A stretch of 64,000 nt of DNA from CALCLY01 sp900552775 (lineage in GTDB: Bacteria; Bacillota; Clostridia; UMGS1883; UMGS1540), in the NCBI GenBank assembly GCA_937966555.1, contig CALCLY010000022.1, forward strand, positions 186,001 to 250,000. The letters are read 5' to 3'. The position numbers were made by a program, and so were the translations under genes. The notes under the pieces are model-generated. The model was not told the origin of the DNA, did not search any database, and saw only the letters and a list, made by a program, of their open reading frames with translations. Positions 26,036-35,152 of the stretch are shown here, piece after piece. The stretch's first letter is position 1. Every line of letters begins with the position of its first letter.

Positions 26036-28765
26036 TTAATAATTTCCGTTCCAGCCGATTGATACAGCTTCTTTGCGGTTTAATACAAAAATCTCCTGTG
26101 CAGTCTGATACTCAATATAAGCTACAACCGACTGTCTTTCGTCACCCGGATGTATGCTTGATACAGATCCGATTTTAAGCGTATCGGTGCTTTCATCATA
26201 TACATATACACGGCACCAGCTTTCAAGCGGTACAATCTTTTTCATAAGTCTGTCACCGTCAAGTGTTACCCTGATCTGTGAATTATTAAGACTTTCAACA
26301 CCGCAATGCAGCGCAACATGCTTTAAATCCCAATAACAAAAATACAGTTTTGCATAAGACGAAGCATTAAGTCCCATATAGCAATCGCAGAAGTTGTTTG
26401 CATCCATCTGGTAACCTCCTCTGCCGTCTTCGGGCTTTGAAGTGAATGTCTTCCATATTTTGCAAATACCTTTTTGGTTTTTCAAAATTCTTATTACATC
26501 TCCGCGAACAAGTTTTAAATCATCGGAATTTATATCCATTTTATTTGTGTCTATTTCGTAATCTACATATTCTCCCTTATAATATCCATAAAGCTTAACG
26601 GTCATTTCACCGTTTTTGTTGACAGCGTTTGTAACCTTGTCAACGCAAAAGAAGAAATTATCAGGGGGATCGTTTACCGAACCGCCTTCTGTTGTAACAA
26701 TCGCCGGCATATGGTCTTTATCCATATCATAAGCCATAATGTTGGTTATCTTTTCCGAATCTCCCCACTGAGTATTCGGTGAAAAAATTCTTATTTCATC
26801 TTCGCGGTCTCTCATCGTCTCGCCGCCTTCCAGCTTTGGAAGCAAAATTCCCACCGCTTTTTTCATGGAAATATAGTTACTGAGGATTCCTCCGTTATCC
26901 TGTTCATAAACAAGATAACTGTGATCCACATGTCCGGAATTCTCACGCGGATAATCAAAATCAAGCGTTAAATCTTCTTTGTCTTCCTTAAAGGGTTCGC
27001 TTGTATTCTTTTTAGGCGTGCAGATTTCCGATATTAAATCATTTTTATCAAGTTCATATTTAATCACCTGATTTGAAATCACCCCGCCGGGCGAAAGAAT
27101 TTCTGCGATTTTTTTACCCGTTAAAGTCTCGCCCGAAGCCGTAACTCTTTCCCCGTTAAGTTTTATATTGCCGGCACTGTTATAATTAACTATTTCGCCA
27201 AGCGCCACATCAAGCAGTCTGAATGTTGCCCCGTCCTTGCTCGAAATTCCCTTTTTAATCGGACTTGCATCAATAAGATAGGCATAGTTTTTTAAGCCCT
27301 CTATTACGCTTGCTCCTGCGATTTTTCCGTTATCGCCCAAAAAGAAAGTATAAACATTTCCGATTTCAATTTCATTTTTTAAACTTTCGGCGCAAAAAGG
27401 GTCTGTTTCGTATTCTTTTCCGCCGACAAGTATTTTACTGCCGTTTGTCTCCGAAACTTTGCCTTTCATCTTTTTATCCGACACCCAAACTTTAATAAGT
27501 TTTCCGTCCGTACTTTCAATTACCTTTAAAACATTGTTTTTTGATATTGAAGAAAAATCGGTTGCTTCACCGTTTTTGTAAATACAAACTTTAGTGTCAT
27601 TATTTTCCGACAGGTCAAGCGAGCTTCCGGTGTGTTTATCCGTTACAATTTTAACGTCTGCATAAATGCTGTCGGCAAAATAAATTTTCGGCACCGATGC
27701 AAAAATAACGTCAATTTTTCCGTCCCCGTCTCCATCTGCAAGTCTTAATTCACCGTTGGGGATTAAGATGTCTGCGCGTGAGAATTTTCTTCCGGCGTTG
27801 ATTCCGTTAAATATATAAACTGCATCTGCCAGAACGGAAAGTGATTTTTTTGTGCCGTTTTCGTCAAAATACACTATGCGGTTTTCATTTGTATCTTCCG
27901 AAACTTCGCTGCAATCCAAATTTATTTCTTTGACATTTGAATTTACGGAAAAAGTTACGATTTCTCTGTCCGCGCTGTCACTTTCTTTATAATATACCGA
28001 AACCTTATAACCCAAGCAGTCATTTATTGCGCTTTCACTGCTCTTATAAAGTTCATCGTTTATTTTAACAAAACCGTCGTTTACACCGCTTTGCACCGAA
28101 AGCGATGTCACGTCATTTGCCTTTACAATGCCTGTTTCGGTATCAATGTGTAAATATTTCCGAAGCAGTGTTTCCTCGTAATTTTTTTCATAACTACCGT
28201 TAGGATATGAGCAAAACTCCATAGTGTTTGCGTGCGCCGCATTATAAAGCATTTTTGCCGCCTCAGTCCAGCTTATTTTTTCTCTGCTCTGGTTTACCCC
28301 TTTTAAAATTCCCGCTTCGGCAGCGGAAGTCAAATACCCGACAGGATAACCTCCGTTATACTCCGCATAAGTTTTGTAACCCAGTATACAGCAAAGAATT
28401 TTTGCCGCCTGATTAAGCTTTATTGCGGAATCGGGTTCAAAAGTTTTTTCAGTAACACCTGATACCAAGCCGGCATTATAAGCAAAATTAATTTCCTTGC
28501 AATACTTACTTTCTGCCGATACATCTTCAAACACATTCTCCGCCGGCAAATCCGCCGCTCCCATCAGCTTCACCGCCGCGCTTATAAATGCTCCTCTTGT
28601 GACTTCCGAGTTCATATCCATTGATGCGTCAAGTATTCCTATGTCGTAAAGGACTTTTATCTCATCGGAATAAATATTTGCATCACCGTTTGCCGACACC
28701 GCGGCAAATGATACAAATGTCAGCGTTAATATTAAAAAAACGGAAAATAATCTTTTAAACATCAT
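26036..28765 (-). CDS. Large SLH-domain surface protein
   Basis: 909 residues. A signal peptide (MMFKRLFSVFLILTLTFVSFAAVSA) is followed by SLH repeats at residues about 30-185 (EVTRGAFISAAVKLMG, FEPDSAIKLNQAAKILC, ISWTEAAKMLYNAA). The remaining 700 residues are beta-rich with no motif I can name; short segments such as VLKVIESTDGKLIKVWVSDKK repeat in style. It is predicted to be anchored in the wall and may be a glycan-binding or structural partner. Its ATG overlaps the stop of the upstream gene (ATGA), after GGAGGT, so it is coupled to the stalk-domain protein. The operon belongs to the putative LacI regulon. Confidence 0.85.
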   Translation of the reverse strand: MMFKRLFSVFLILTLTFVSFAAVSANGDANIYSDEIKVLYDIGILDASMDMNSEVTRGAFISAAVKLMGAADLPAENVFEDVSAESKYCKEINFAYNAGLVSGVTEKTFEPDSAIKLNQAAKILCCILGYKTYAEYNGGYPVGYLTSAAEAGILKGVNQSREKISWTEAAKMLYNAAHANTMEFCSYPNGSYEKNYEETLLRKYLHIDTETGIVKANDVTSLSVQSGVNDGFVKINDELYKSSESAINDCLGYKVSVYYKESDSADREIVTFSVNSNVKEINLDCSEVSEDTNENRIVYFDENGTKKSLSVLADAVYIFNGINAGRKFSRADILIPNGELRLADGDGDGKIDVIFASVPKIYFADSIYADVKIVTDKHTGSSLDLSENNDTKVCIYKNGEATDFSSISKNNVLKVIESTDGKLIKVWVSDKKMKGKVSETNGSKILVGGKEYETDPFCAESLKNEIEIGNVYTFFLGDNGKIAGASVIEGLKNYAYLIDASPIKKGISSKDGATFRLLDVALGEIVNYNSAGNIKLNGERVTASGETLTGKKIAEILSPGGVISNQVIKYELDKNDLISEICTPKKNTSEPFKEDKEDLTLDFDYPRENSGHVDHSYLVYEQDNGGILSNYISMKKAVGILLPKLEGGETMRDREDEIRIFSPNTQWGDSEKITNIMAYDMDKDHMPAIVTTEGGSVNDPPDNFFFCVDKVTNAVNKNGEMTVKLYGYYKGEYVDYEIDTNKMDINSDDLKLVRGDVIRILKNQKGICKIWKTFTSKPEDGRGGYQMDANNFCDCYMGLNASSYAKLYFCYWDLKHVALHCGVESLNNSQIRVTLDGDRLMKKIVPLESWCRVYVYDESTDTLKIGSVSSIHPGDERQSVVAYIEYQTAQEIFVLNRKEAVSIGWNGNY

Positions 28766-30960
28766 TCACTTACCTCCACTTTTAAATTGTCAAGCAGGAA
28801 GCTCACGTCTTTTGCATCCATAAAATTTCTGAAATCAATTTTGTCTATTGACACAGCCGGTTCTTTTTCGCCTTTTCCGAAGTAATCCGTATTTTTTGCA
28901 ACAAGTACATCGTCTACATATATTTCAATTCTCGGATTACCGGAATTCGGCACATAAACAAATTTTAAATTGTACCAAATGCCTGGCTCTGCTTCGGCAA
29001 ATTCTTTGCCGAGTCCCACTCCGTTCGTACGTTGACTTAATGTCATGGTGCCGCTTTCATTACCGCAAATACACCACTGTATGCCGCTTGAACCGATGGA
29101 GTTATAATAAAGCGGTCCCGGAGTTGCCTTTTTATTCATAAAGTCAAAAGAAACCGTTACCTTTTTCGGCTTTTCTCCCGTATTTACAGGGATAATAAGG
29201 CTTGCATCTCCTTTTTGCTTTGTTATCTCAAAAACATGATTTTCGTTTTCTTCCGAAACTGCGACATAACTTGTAGATGACGCATCTCTTTGCCAGTCGT
29301 AAGGATATTTTTTAATTTCATAATCTTCAAAATCCATGTTGATTCCAATCGGTTTTTGCTTTTTTACGATTTTTGGTGCATCACTTATTTTTTCATATAA
29401 ATAATCTCTGTATTTGCTCCAAACCTTAGGTCTGTCATTTATTCCGGCAAGTTTATAAAGATCCGCCCTTAAAAATGCGGTACACAGGTCCGTTCCGTTT
29501 AAATCTCCTTCCGGCAAGCCGTACGAAACCCACGCAAGCTGCGATGTCGGTGAACTGTTTTCCACCCCCCACGAATATCCTCCGTCAGACTTTTTAAAAG
29601 GCTTAATCGCCTCCGTACACACTTTTATAAGCTTCGGAACTGCCTCATCAAGCGCCTTTTTTGTCTCTTCTGAAATTTTACCCTTATTTTGATTTATTGC
29701 AGAATTAATAGAAGTTACCGCATTCCACGGAGTAGCGGCAGTTTGCGCAACATCATGTTCCATAACATAAATTATGCTTTGAACAATTTTATCCACCATA
29801 GGAAGAGGACAATCCTCTGAAAAAATGCTGGAAATTTTCATAACGGCATTAACATTGTCATACGAAAGACCTTCTCCCCAAAGACCGGTTTCCTGATTTT
29901 GACGTTCCATTACAAACTTTTGAAGAAGCGGTCTGAATCCTGACGCTGTAATCATAGACATGGAAGCTGCCATTGTATTACCCGCAATGTATGGATTAGT
30001 GTCCCACGGTTCGGCTTCAACCCATTCCATAAAAGCCTCTTCGCCTTTAAACTGTGCGGGCAAAGAATCAACCGCTTCATTAGAGTTTTCTTCTTCGCTG
30101 TTTTGCGTTTTCTTAATTCTTTCCTCAGGCGTTAAGTAAAGAGGCTTTCCTCCGAATCTTGCTATAATACTCGTTCCCCACCAAAGATCTCTGCTCTGTC
30201 TGCTGGATGTTATTCCTCTACCCCATTGAGGGTGGTAAAAATAGCCGTCTTCCTCACTTTGAAGAGACTGCGCCCAGTGCAAAGTCCTTTCCTGTACATC
30301 AGCAGGATAAATGTTTTTGCTCGGAGGATCTGCGTCAAAAAGTCCGGTTTCATCAAAAATATGAAAAGCTTGCTTTGTGCTCTCAACATCGGGCAGAAAT
30401 TCAAGATTATCACGCGCACTCACAGAATAATAATATCCGCCCGTTTCTGGGTCAAAAAGGCTTATTATGTAGTCAAGCAGCTCTTTTGTAAACACATTTT
30501 CATCAAATTCATGAAGAGCTTTTAAGATTTCGGAACTTACGCTTTTTGTATTTATGCTTACTTGTCTTTTTTCAGCATCCCAGTTTACATCGGCTCCCAG
30601 CGACTCGGCAATAAATCTCAGCGGAACAAGTGTTCGTGATTTTGCTATAACCGGCGGACAATCAATGGCACATTCGACACCGTTTATATTTGCTGTGGTT
30701 TTGCCGATGAAAAGTACCGCCGTTGTTTCGTTGCATGCTATCGAAACACAGGAAGTTTCCACATTCCATGTCACAGTGGCGCCAAGTTTTTCAAAAACCC
30801 CTCTGACAGGCACTAAAACTCTTCCGTTTTCTATAATTGGATTTACATCAAACGAAATCGTCTCGCCGTTTACACTAACTGTCAAAGGCAAAACATTGGC
30901 GTATACAGGCAATGCCAGCACTAACGCCGTCATGACTGTTGCTATGATTTTTTTAAACAT
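28762..30960 (-). CDS. Secreted stalk-domain (copper-amine-oxidase N-like) protein with alpha/alpha-barrel-like and jelly-roll regions
   Basis: 732 residues from the ATG at 30960; the frame runs 138 bases further upstream but the signal peptide MFKKIIATVMTALVLALPVYA begins here and GGGAGAGG precedes it. Residues about 25-135 are a two-part stalk domain (VSVNGETISFDVNPIIENGRVLVPVRGVFEKLG and SRTLVPLRFIAESLGADVNWD in pieces). The middle, about 140-530, is helix-rich and recalls alpha/alpha toroids. The C-terminal 190 residues resemble a concanavalin-type sandwich. Activity is unknown; a polysaccharide lyase or binding protein is possible. It overlaps the upstream GH3 gene by 8 bp. Confidence 0.75.
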   Translation of the reverse strand: MFKKIIATVMTALVLALPVYANVLPLTVSVNGETISFDVNPIIENGRVLVPVRGVFEKLGATVTWNVETSCVSIACNETTAVLFIGKTTANINGVECAIDCPPVIAKSRTLVPLRFIAESLGADVNWDAEKRQVSINTKSVSSEILKALHEFDENVFTKELLDYIISLFDPETGGYYYSVSARDNLEFLPDVESTKQAFHIFDETGLFDADPPSKNIYPADVQERTLHWAQSLQSEEDGYFYHPQWGRGITSSRQSRDLWWGTSIIARFGGKPLYLTPEERIKKTQNSEEENSNEAVDSLPAQFKGEEAFMEWVEAEPWDTNPYIAGNTMAASMSMITASGFRPLLQKFVMERQNQETGLWGEGLSYDNVNAVMKISSIFSEDCPLPMVDKIVQSIIYVMEHDVAQTAATPWNAVTSINSAINQNKGKISEETKKALDEAVPKLIKVCTEAIKPFKKSDGGYSWGVENSSPTSQLAWVSYGLPEGDLNGTDLCTAFLRADLYKLAGINDRPKVWSKYRDYLYEKISDAPKIVKKQKPIGINMDFEDYEIKKYPYDWQRDASSTSYVAVSEENENHVFEITKQKGDASLIIPVNTGEKPKKVTVSFDFMNKKATPGPLYYNSIGSSGIQWCICGNESGTMTLSQRTNGVGLGKEFAEAEPGIWYNLKFVYVPNSGNPRIEIYVDDVLVAKNTDYFGKGEKEPAVSIDKIDFRNFMDAKDVSFLLDNLKVEVSE

Positions 30961-32617
30961 TATTATCCTCTCCCTCAAGTAATTTTTTAAGTTCACCGAA
31001 AGGTTCGGCATTCGCAGTCCTCTTTCCGAATATACTTTTCGCAGCAGTTTTAATCCACTGAGCCGAAACGCCGTATGTGCAGATATAGTTTTTGGCAAAC
31101 CGAATTTTTTCTATATCAAACGGCGAATTCATCGCCACAACAACCAGTGTCTTTCCTGTTTCAAAAAGCTTTTTTGCCAATACACCCTGATTTTCATACA
31201 ATATTGCATCACACGAACCGAAAACAATTATATCCGCATCTTTGCTCATTTGTAATGCTTTTTCTATATCTGCATCATCTGGATTCAATTTTGTGATAAG
31301 TGTCGTTACATTTTCGCAATAATCCGACAGAGCTTTCGGCAGCATGTCAACAGACTGTTCGTCATCCATAGCCGATGCGATTTTTTGAGGTTCGACCGTT
31401 ATTGCCAGAATTTTTTCATCCGGTCTGATCGGGAGATTTTTTCCGCGGATTACGGAAACACTTTTCTCCGACAAATCGCAAAGCAATTTACGGTGTTTTT
31501 CGCATCCAACCGTTTCCAAAGCTTTTTTTCCGTCAGCATACGGATTTTCAAAAAGATTTGCTTTTTCTTTTAATTTAAAAATTCGTTTTACAGACTCATT
31601 TATTCTTTCTTCGCTTATCTCACCGTTTTCTGCCGCACTTAAGAGCGCGTTATATCCTTCATAAAAATGATCTTTATCTCCTCTCAGCAAAACAAGATCA
31701 CAACCTGCATGAATTGCCATAACCGTTGCTTTCCCGGTTCCGTAATTATCCTGTATCGCCCTCATTCTCATAGCATCGGTCATAACCACACCGTCAAATC
31801 CGAGCTTCTTTCTCAAGAGTCCGCTCACAACCTTTTCGGAAAGTGTTGCAGGTGCACTGCTGTCTATTGCCTCAACGATTACATGTCCTATCATAATCGC
31901 CTCAAGCCCTTCATTTATAAGCCTTTTAAACGGAACCAGATCCTCTTTTTCAAGTTCGTCAAGATTTTTTTCAATACGCGCCGTACCCTTATGAGCATCA
32001 GTTGCGATTGACCCATAACCCGGAAAATGCTTTGCAATTGAAATAAGCCCTCCGTCATTATATCCTTTATGCATGCAAGACGCCAGCGCCGCAACTTTAT
32101 CGGGTACCATTCCGAATGAAGCGGATTTAATCGTTTTTCTCCCTTCGTATTTTAAAACGTCCAAAATCGGTGACTGAACGGTATTTATCCCCATAGATTT
32201 AAATTCTTCAGCCATAGACTTTGCAATATCATAGGAAAGTTTCAAATCGTCCGCAATGCCAAATGCCATATGTCCGCTGAAAACCATTGCCCCGGCTCTG
32301 TCTATATCGCACCTTGTACTGCCTTCCTGGTCAACCGTGATAAGCAGCGGATTTTTATGTCTGCGGTTCATTGCAAGTTTCTGAAGCGAATTTATAAAAT
32401 CCGCAGTTTCATCCGGAGTAAAATATTTATTGGGCTTTCCTACAACACGGCTTGAATTATCATATTCCGCATCGGGACAATAACGCAGAGCTCCGATATT
32501 CAACTCCTCAATCATAATTTTTAAATCATCGGATATTTTATCGGACTGCAAAATCGGCACGCATAATTGTCCGATTTTCTCTCTCAAAGTCATTTTCTTA
32601 ATTATTTCGTCAGTCAT
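30953..32617 (-). CDS. Glycoside hydrolase family 3 (NagZ-like beta-N-acetylhexosaminidase or related)
   Basis: 554 residues. The N-terminal TIM barrel has LLITVDQEG, the NagZ-type KHFPGYG...D-x-H motif (SIAKHFPGYGSIATDAH), and the nucleophile region VVMTDAMRM. A second alpha/beta domain follows (residues about 370-540). There is no signal peptide, so it works in the cytoplasm. The KHFPG(x)G-DxH motif suits beta-N-acetylglucosaminidases, but other beta-glycosidases cannot be excluded. It is the first gene of a six-gene minus-strand operon, preceded by a LacI-type palindrome at 32638-32651, so induction by the operon's glycan is likely. Confidence 0.88.
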   Translation of the reverse strand: MTDEIIKKMTLREKIGQLCVPILQSDKISDDLKIMIEELNIGALRYCPDAEYDNSSRVVGKPNKYFTPDETADFINSLQKLAMNRRHKNPLLITVDQEGSTRCDIDRAGAMVFSGHMAFGIADDLKLSYDIAKSMAEEFKSMGINTVQSPILDVLKYEGRKTIKSASFGMVPDKVAALASCMHKGYNDGGLISIAKHFPGYGSIATDAHKGTARIEKNLDELEKEDLVPFKRLINEGLEAIMIGHVIVEAIDSSAPATLSEKVVSGLLRKKLGFDGVVMTDAMRMRAIQDNYGTGKATVMAIHAGCDLVLLRGDKDHFYEGYNALLSAAENGEISEERINESVKRIFKLKEKANLFENPYADGKKALETVGCEKHRKLLCDLSEKSVSVIRGKNLPIRPDEKILAITVEPQKIASAMDDEQSVDMLPKALSDYCENVTTLITKLNPDDADIEKALQMSKDADIIVFGSCDAILYENQGVLAKKLFETGKTLVVVAMNSPFDIEKIRFAKNYICTYGVSAQWIKTAAKSIFGKRTANAEPFGELKKLLEGEDNNV

Positions 32618-32637
32618 AATTCATTCCCTTCCCGTTA

Positions 32638-32651
32638 CTAACGCGCGTTCG
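32638..32651. promoter_or_regulatory. LacI-type operator, GH3 operon
   Basis: On the minus strand the site reads CGAACGCGCGTTAG; its centre AACGCGCGTT (32640-32649) is a perfect palindrome. It lies about 12 bp downstream of the -10 box and 21 bp upstream of the GH3 start. Confidence 0.7.
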
Positions 32652-32662
32652 AAATAGCCGAT

Positions 32663-32690
32663 ATAATAAGTTGCAGTTAAAAAACCGCAA
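32663..32690 (-). promoter_or_regulatory. Promoter of the GH3 operon
   Basis: On the minus strand: TTGCGG (32690-32685), 16 bp, TATTAT (32668-32663). It is weaker than the other three promoters of the set. Confidence 0.5.
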
Positions 32691-32750
32691 CTTGAGTACT
32701 TACTGTTATTCGAAAACAATCGCTTTATTGTACAATCTAAATTTAATTAT

Positions 32751-33791
32751 TTAAACAGTGGTTTTTCTGTATACCGGCTTAGCTTCAAAGATATCTTCCG
32801 TGCACTCTTTCCCATTTTTGTTTATTATTTCAATTGCCCTTGAAACCGCCTTACCTGCCATTTCGATAATCGGCAATTTACAAGTTGTCAGAGGCGGCAG
32901 CGTATATCTTGCAAACGGAGTATCGTCAAATCCTATTATTGCTATATCCCGCGGAATTTCCAACCCGAAACTGCTTATTCTTTCCATAACCGCAATTGCA
33001 ACATCATCGTTAATACACGCAAAAACCTCAGGAAGTCTTTTATTTTCCAGCAATGTATTAATCTTCTCCGCGGCAATCCTCGGCGACATTTTGCAGTCTA
33101 TCATAAATTTATCTTCTGCTTCAAGAGAATTTTCCTTCATTGCATCCATAAAACCTCTGTACTTCTCATCACAGATATATCTCCCGACATCTGCATAAAT
33201 CATTCCTATTTTTCTGTACCCTCTGTCTATAAGAAACTGTGTATTTTTTTTATATGCTGTATAAGAATTGAACGAAACGCAAGCCATCTGTTTTCTCAGA
33301 AGCTTCTTCTCTTCAAATTCTTTTTTCTCATGGCTGATAAAAACCATAGGGTAAGGCAGCGATGCGATACTGAGCATATCGTCACTTACACTCACCAATA
33401 TTGCCGCATCGATTCTTTTTTCTTCAAAAGCACTTTTTACAATATCATATCCGTCATCTTTGCTTATCTTGTTCACCGTAACATAATAGCCGCTGCTGTT
33501 TGCCCGGTCTATAACGGCATTTAAAAGCGGAGAGTAATAATTGTTATCAAAAATCAGCTTTTCTTTTGGAAGCGATGAATCTACATTCATAAAAAAACCT
33601 ATAGTATTTGTTTTTCCTCCCGCAAGAACCCTTGCTGAAAAATCAGGTGTATACCTGCACTCCCTTATTACATTCAAAACTCTCTCTCTCGTCTCATCCT
33701 TAACGTCGGGATAATTGTTTATAACCTTTGAAACAGTTGCTCTCGAAACCCCTGCCAGTTTTGCAATATCTTCACTTTTCAAAACAGCCAT
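32751..33791 (-). CDS. LacI-family transcriptional repressor
   Basis: 346 residues. The N-terminal helix-turn-helix and hinge helix (SEDIAKLAGVSRATVSKVINNYPDVKDETRERVL in pieces, residues 6-39) are followed by a periplasmic-binding-protein-like sensor domain (about 62-345). LacI proteins repress sugar genes until a sugar or sugar phosphate binds. It starts 16 bp after the CapA-like gene and probably shares its promoter, which carries one of four matching palindromes. That gives autoregulation and makes it the prime candidate for binding at 32638, 34977, 35077 and 39472. The effector is unknown. Confidence 0.93.
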   Translation of the reverse strand: MAVLKSEDIAKLAGVSRATVSKVINNYPDVKDETRERVLNVIRECRYTPDFSARVLAGGKTNTIGFFMNVDSSLPKEKLIFDNNYYSPLLNAVIDRANSSGYYVTVNKISKDDGYDIVKSAFEEKRIDAAILVSVSDDMLSIASLPYPMVFISHEKKEFEEKKLLRKQMACVSFNSYTAYKKNTQFLIDRGYRKIGMIYADVGRYICDEKYRGFMDAMKENSLEAEDKFMIDCKMSPRIAAEKINTLLENKRLPEVFACINDDVAIAVMERISSFGLEIPRDIAIIGFDDTPFARYTLPPLTTCKLPIIEMAGKAVSRAIEIINKNGKECTEDIFEAKPVYRKTTV

Positions 33792-33807
33792 ATTCTACCT
33801 CTTTAAA

Positions 33808-34893
33808 TTACATTTCATTTGTGTGATTCCACGTTTTAAATATTTCTCTCCACACATCTGTATGTGCTTCGCAATCAAGATAATGCGCAAAAAGCTGAAA
33901 ACTGTCCATGCAGTCATCTATCTTATGGTCGCATAAAACACTTTTGTAACGTTCCGCATTCTCCATGCAAAAATCATGCCAGTGTTTTTCCCATTCGCCG
34001 CTTTTGATGTACTCATTTCGTGTTTTAAATTCATTAAGAATTTTATTTTTTCTTTCCGAACCGGCAAGCTCGATACCCTTTCCGTTTGCCGCAACAGGAA
34101 TAAACTCAATATCGGATTTATTCTTATCAACCGTTAATCTGACCATAAGTCCTTCCAAAAAGCTCTCGTCGTGCGTACTTTCTATAAAATGAAAATTACC
34201 CTGTCCGTACAGTATATGAGCATTGTTGAATTTTTCGTAACAGCCTATAATATGACTGTGCTGGCAAAATACAGCGTCGGCACCGCACAAAGCCATTTCT
34301 CTGCATGCCTTCATAAGACGCGGCGAAGGATATCTGCAAAATTCTTTTCCGCCGTGATAAATAACGATAACATAATCGGACAGAGCCTTTGCCTTCCTGA
34401 TATCTTCCATTGTCTGGAACTCATCAAAAGGTCTTGTCCCGACCCTGTTGCAAGTGGCATAAGAGTATTCATGTTCACACACATTTATAACAGATACTGA
34501 AAAATCTCCATCTTTCAGCATTAAATCATTGCGTGATTTTTCATAGTTTTCTCCGACACCCGTGTATCTCATTTTATTCTCATCAAGTATCTTCAGCGTA
34601 TCGTAAAAACCTTTTTTACCAAAATCAAAAATATGGTTATTGCTGAGCATGCAAGTATCAACCCCTGCATTTTTCAGTGTTTTAACCGTGCCTTTCGGAC
34701 CTTTAAGACACGGACCGTATTTTCTTATTCCCTGTTTGTGCTCTGTTACAGCACACTCAAGATTCACAATAACTGTATCGCTTTTTTTAAATTCTTCAAT
34801 TACACTTCCAAACGCTCCGCGTGCATCTTCGTTTTCAAAACATTCTTTACTTTCATCTGTCGGGCACAAATCGCCGCATATAAGTAAATCCAT
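33808..34893 (-). CDS. CapA-family (poly-gamma-glutamate capsule-type) metallophosphatase-like protein
   Basis: 361 residues from the ATG at 34893, after GAGAGGTG; longer in-frame starts are unsupported. Signatures of the family are visible: LLICGDLCP, VIVNLECAV, CMLSNNHIFDFG, IVIYHGGKE, and AVFCQHSHIIG, which together form a calcineurin-like metal site. There is no signal peptide or membrane helix, so it is unlike the membrane CapA of Bacillus capsule systems. The role in glycan use is unclear; hydrolysis of a phosphate or amide ester is possible. It is the first gene of an operon with lacI, under a LacI-type operator. Confidence 0.82.
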   Translation of the reverse strand: MDLLICGDLCPTDESKECFENEDARGAFGSVIEEFKKSDTVIVNLECAVTEHKQGIRKYGPCLKGPKGTVKTLKNAGVDTCMLSNNHIFDFGKKGFYDTLKILDENKMRYTGVGENYEKSRNDLMLKDGDFSVSVINVCEHEYSYATCNRVGTRPFDEFQTMEDIRKAKALSDYVIVIYHGGKEFCRYPSPRLMKACREMALCGADAVFCQHSHIIGCYEKFNNAHILYGQGNFHFIESTHDESFLEGLMVRLTVDKNKSDIEFIPVAANGKGIELAGSERKNKILNEFKTRNEYIKSGEWEKHWHDFCMENAERYKSVLCDHKIDDCMDSFQLFAHYLDCEAHTDVWREIFKTWNHTNEM

Positions 34894-34976
34894 TACACAT
34901 TCACCTCTCCGTTTTATGTATAAAGCAATATGACTAAAATTCGGTGCCGCCCATAAACAATCGTCAAACCGCTTCT

Positions 34977-34990
34977 CAAACACGTGTTCA
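34977..34990. promoter_or_regulatory. LacI-type operator, capA-like/lacI operon
   Basis: The core AACACGTGTT (34979-34988) is a perfect palindrome placed directly downstream of the minus-strand -10 box; on that strand the site reads GAACACGTGTTTG. Confidence 0.72.
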
Positions 34991-35018
34991 TTATAACATG
35001 TTTTGTATACTCTGTCAA
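34990..35018 (-). promoter_or_regulatory. Promoter of the capA-like/lacI operon
   Basis: On the minus strand: TTGACA (35018-35013), 17 bp, TATAAT (34995-34990), a full consensus promoter, divergent from the serine hydrolase promoter 30 bp away. Confidence 0.85.
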
Positions 35019-35046
35019 TATTTTTGCAAATATTTTTAAAATTGTA

Positions 35047-35076
35047 TTGACATTCAATCCCTTGCCGTTGTATAAT
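35047..35076 (+). promoter_or_regulatory. Promoter of the serine hydrolase/HAD operon
   Basis: TTGACA (35047-35052), 18 bp, TATAAT (35071-35076). Confidence 0.85.
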
Positions 35077-35090
35077 GAACGCGTGTTCGG
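35077..35090. promoter_or_regulatory. LacI-type operator, serine hydrolase/HAD operon
   Basis: GAACGCGTGTTCGG starts at the base after the -10 hexamer and would cover the transcription start. It matches the site at 39472-39485 exactly over GAACGCGTGTTCG. Confidence 0.72.
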
Positions 35091-35152
35091 AAACTGCGCC
35101 CTCTCAATCCGATTTTTCCCGCATATCAATTCAATATATAACGGAGGAAATC

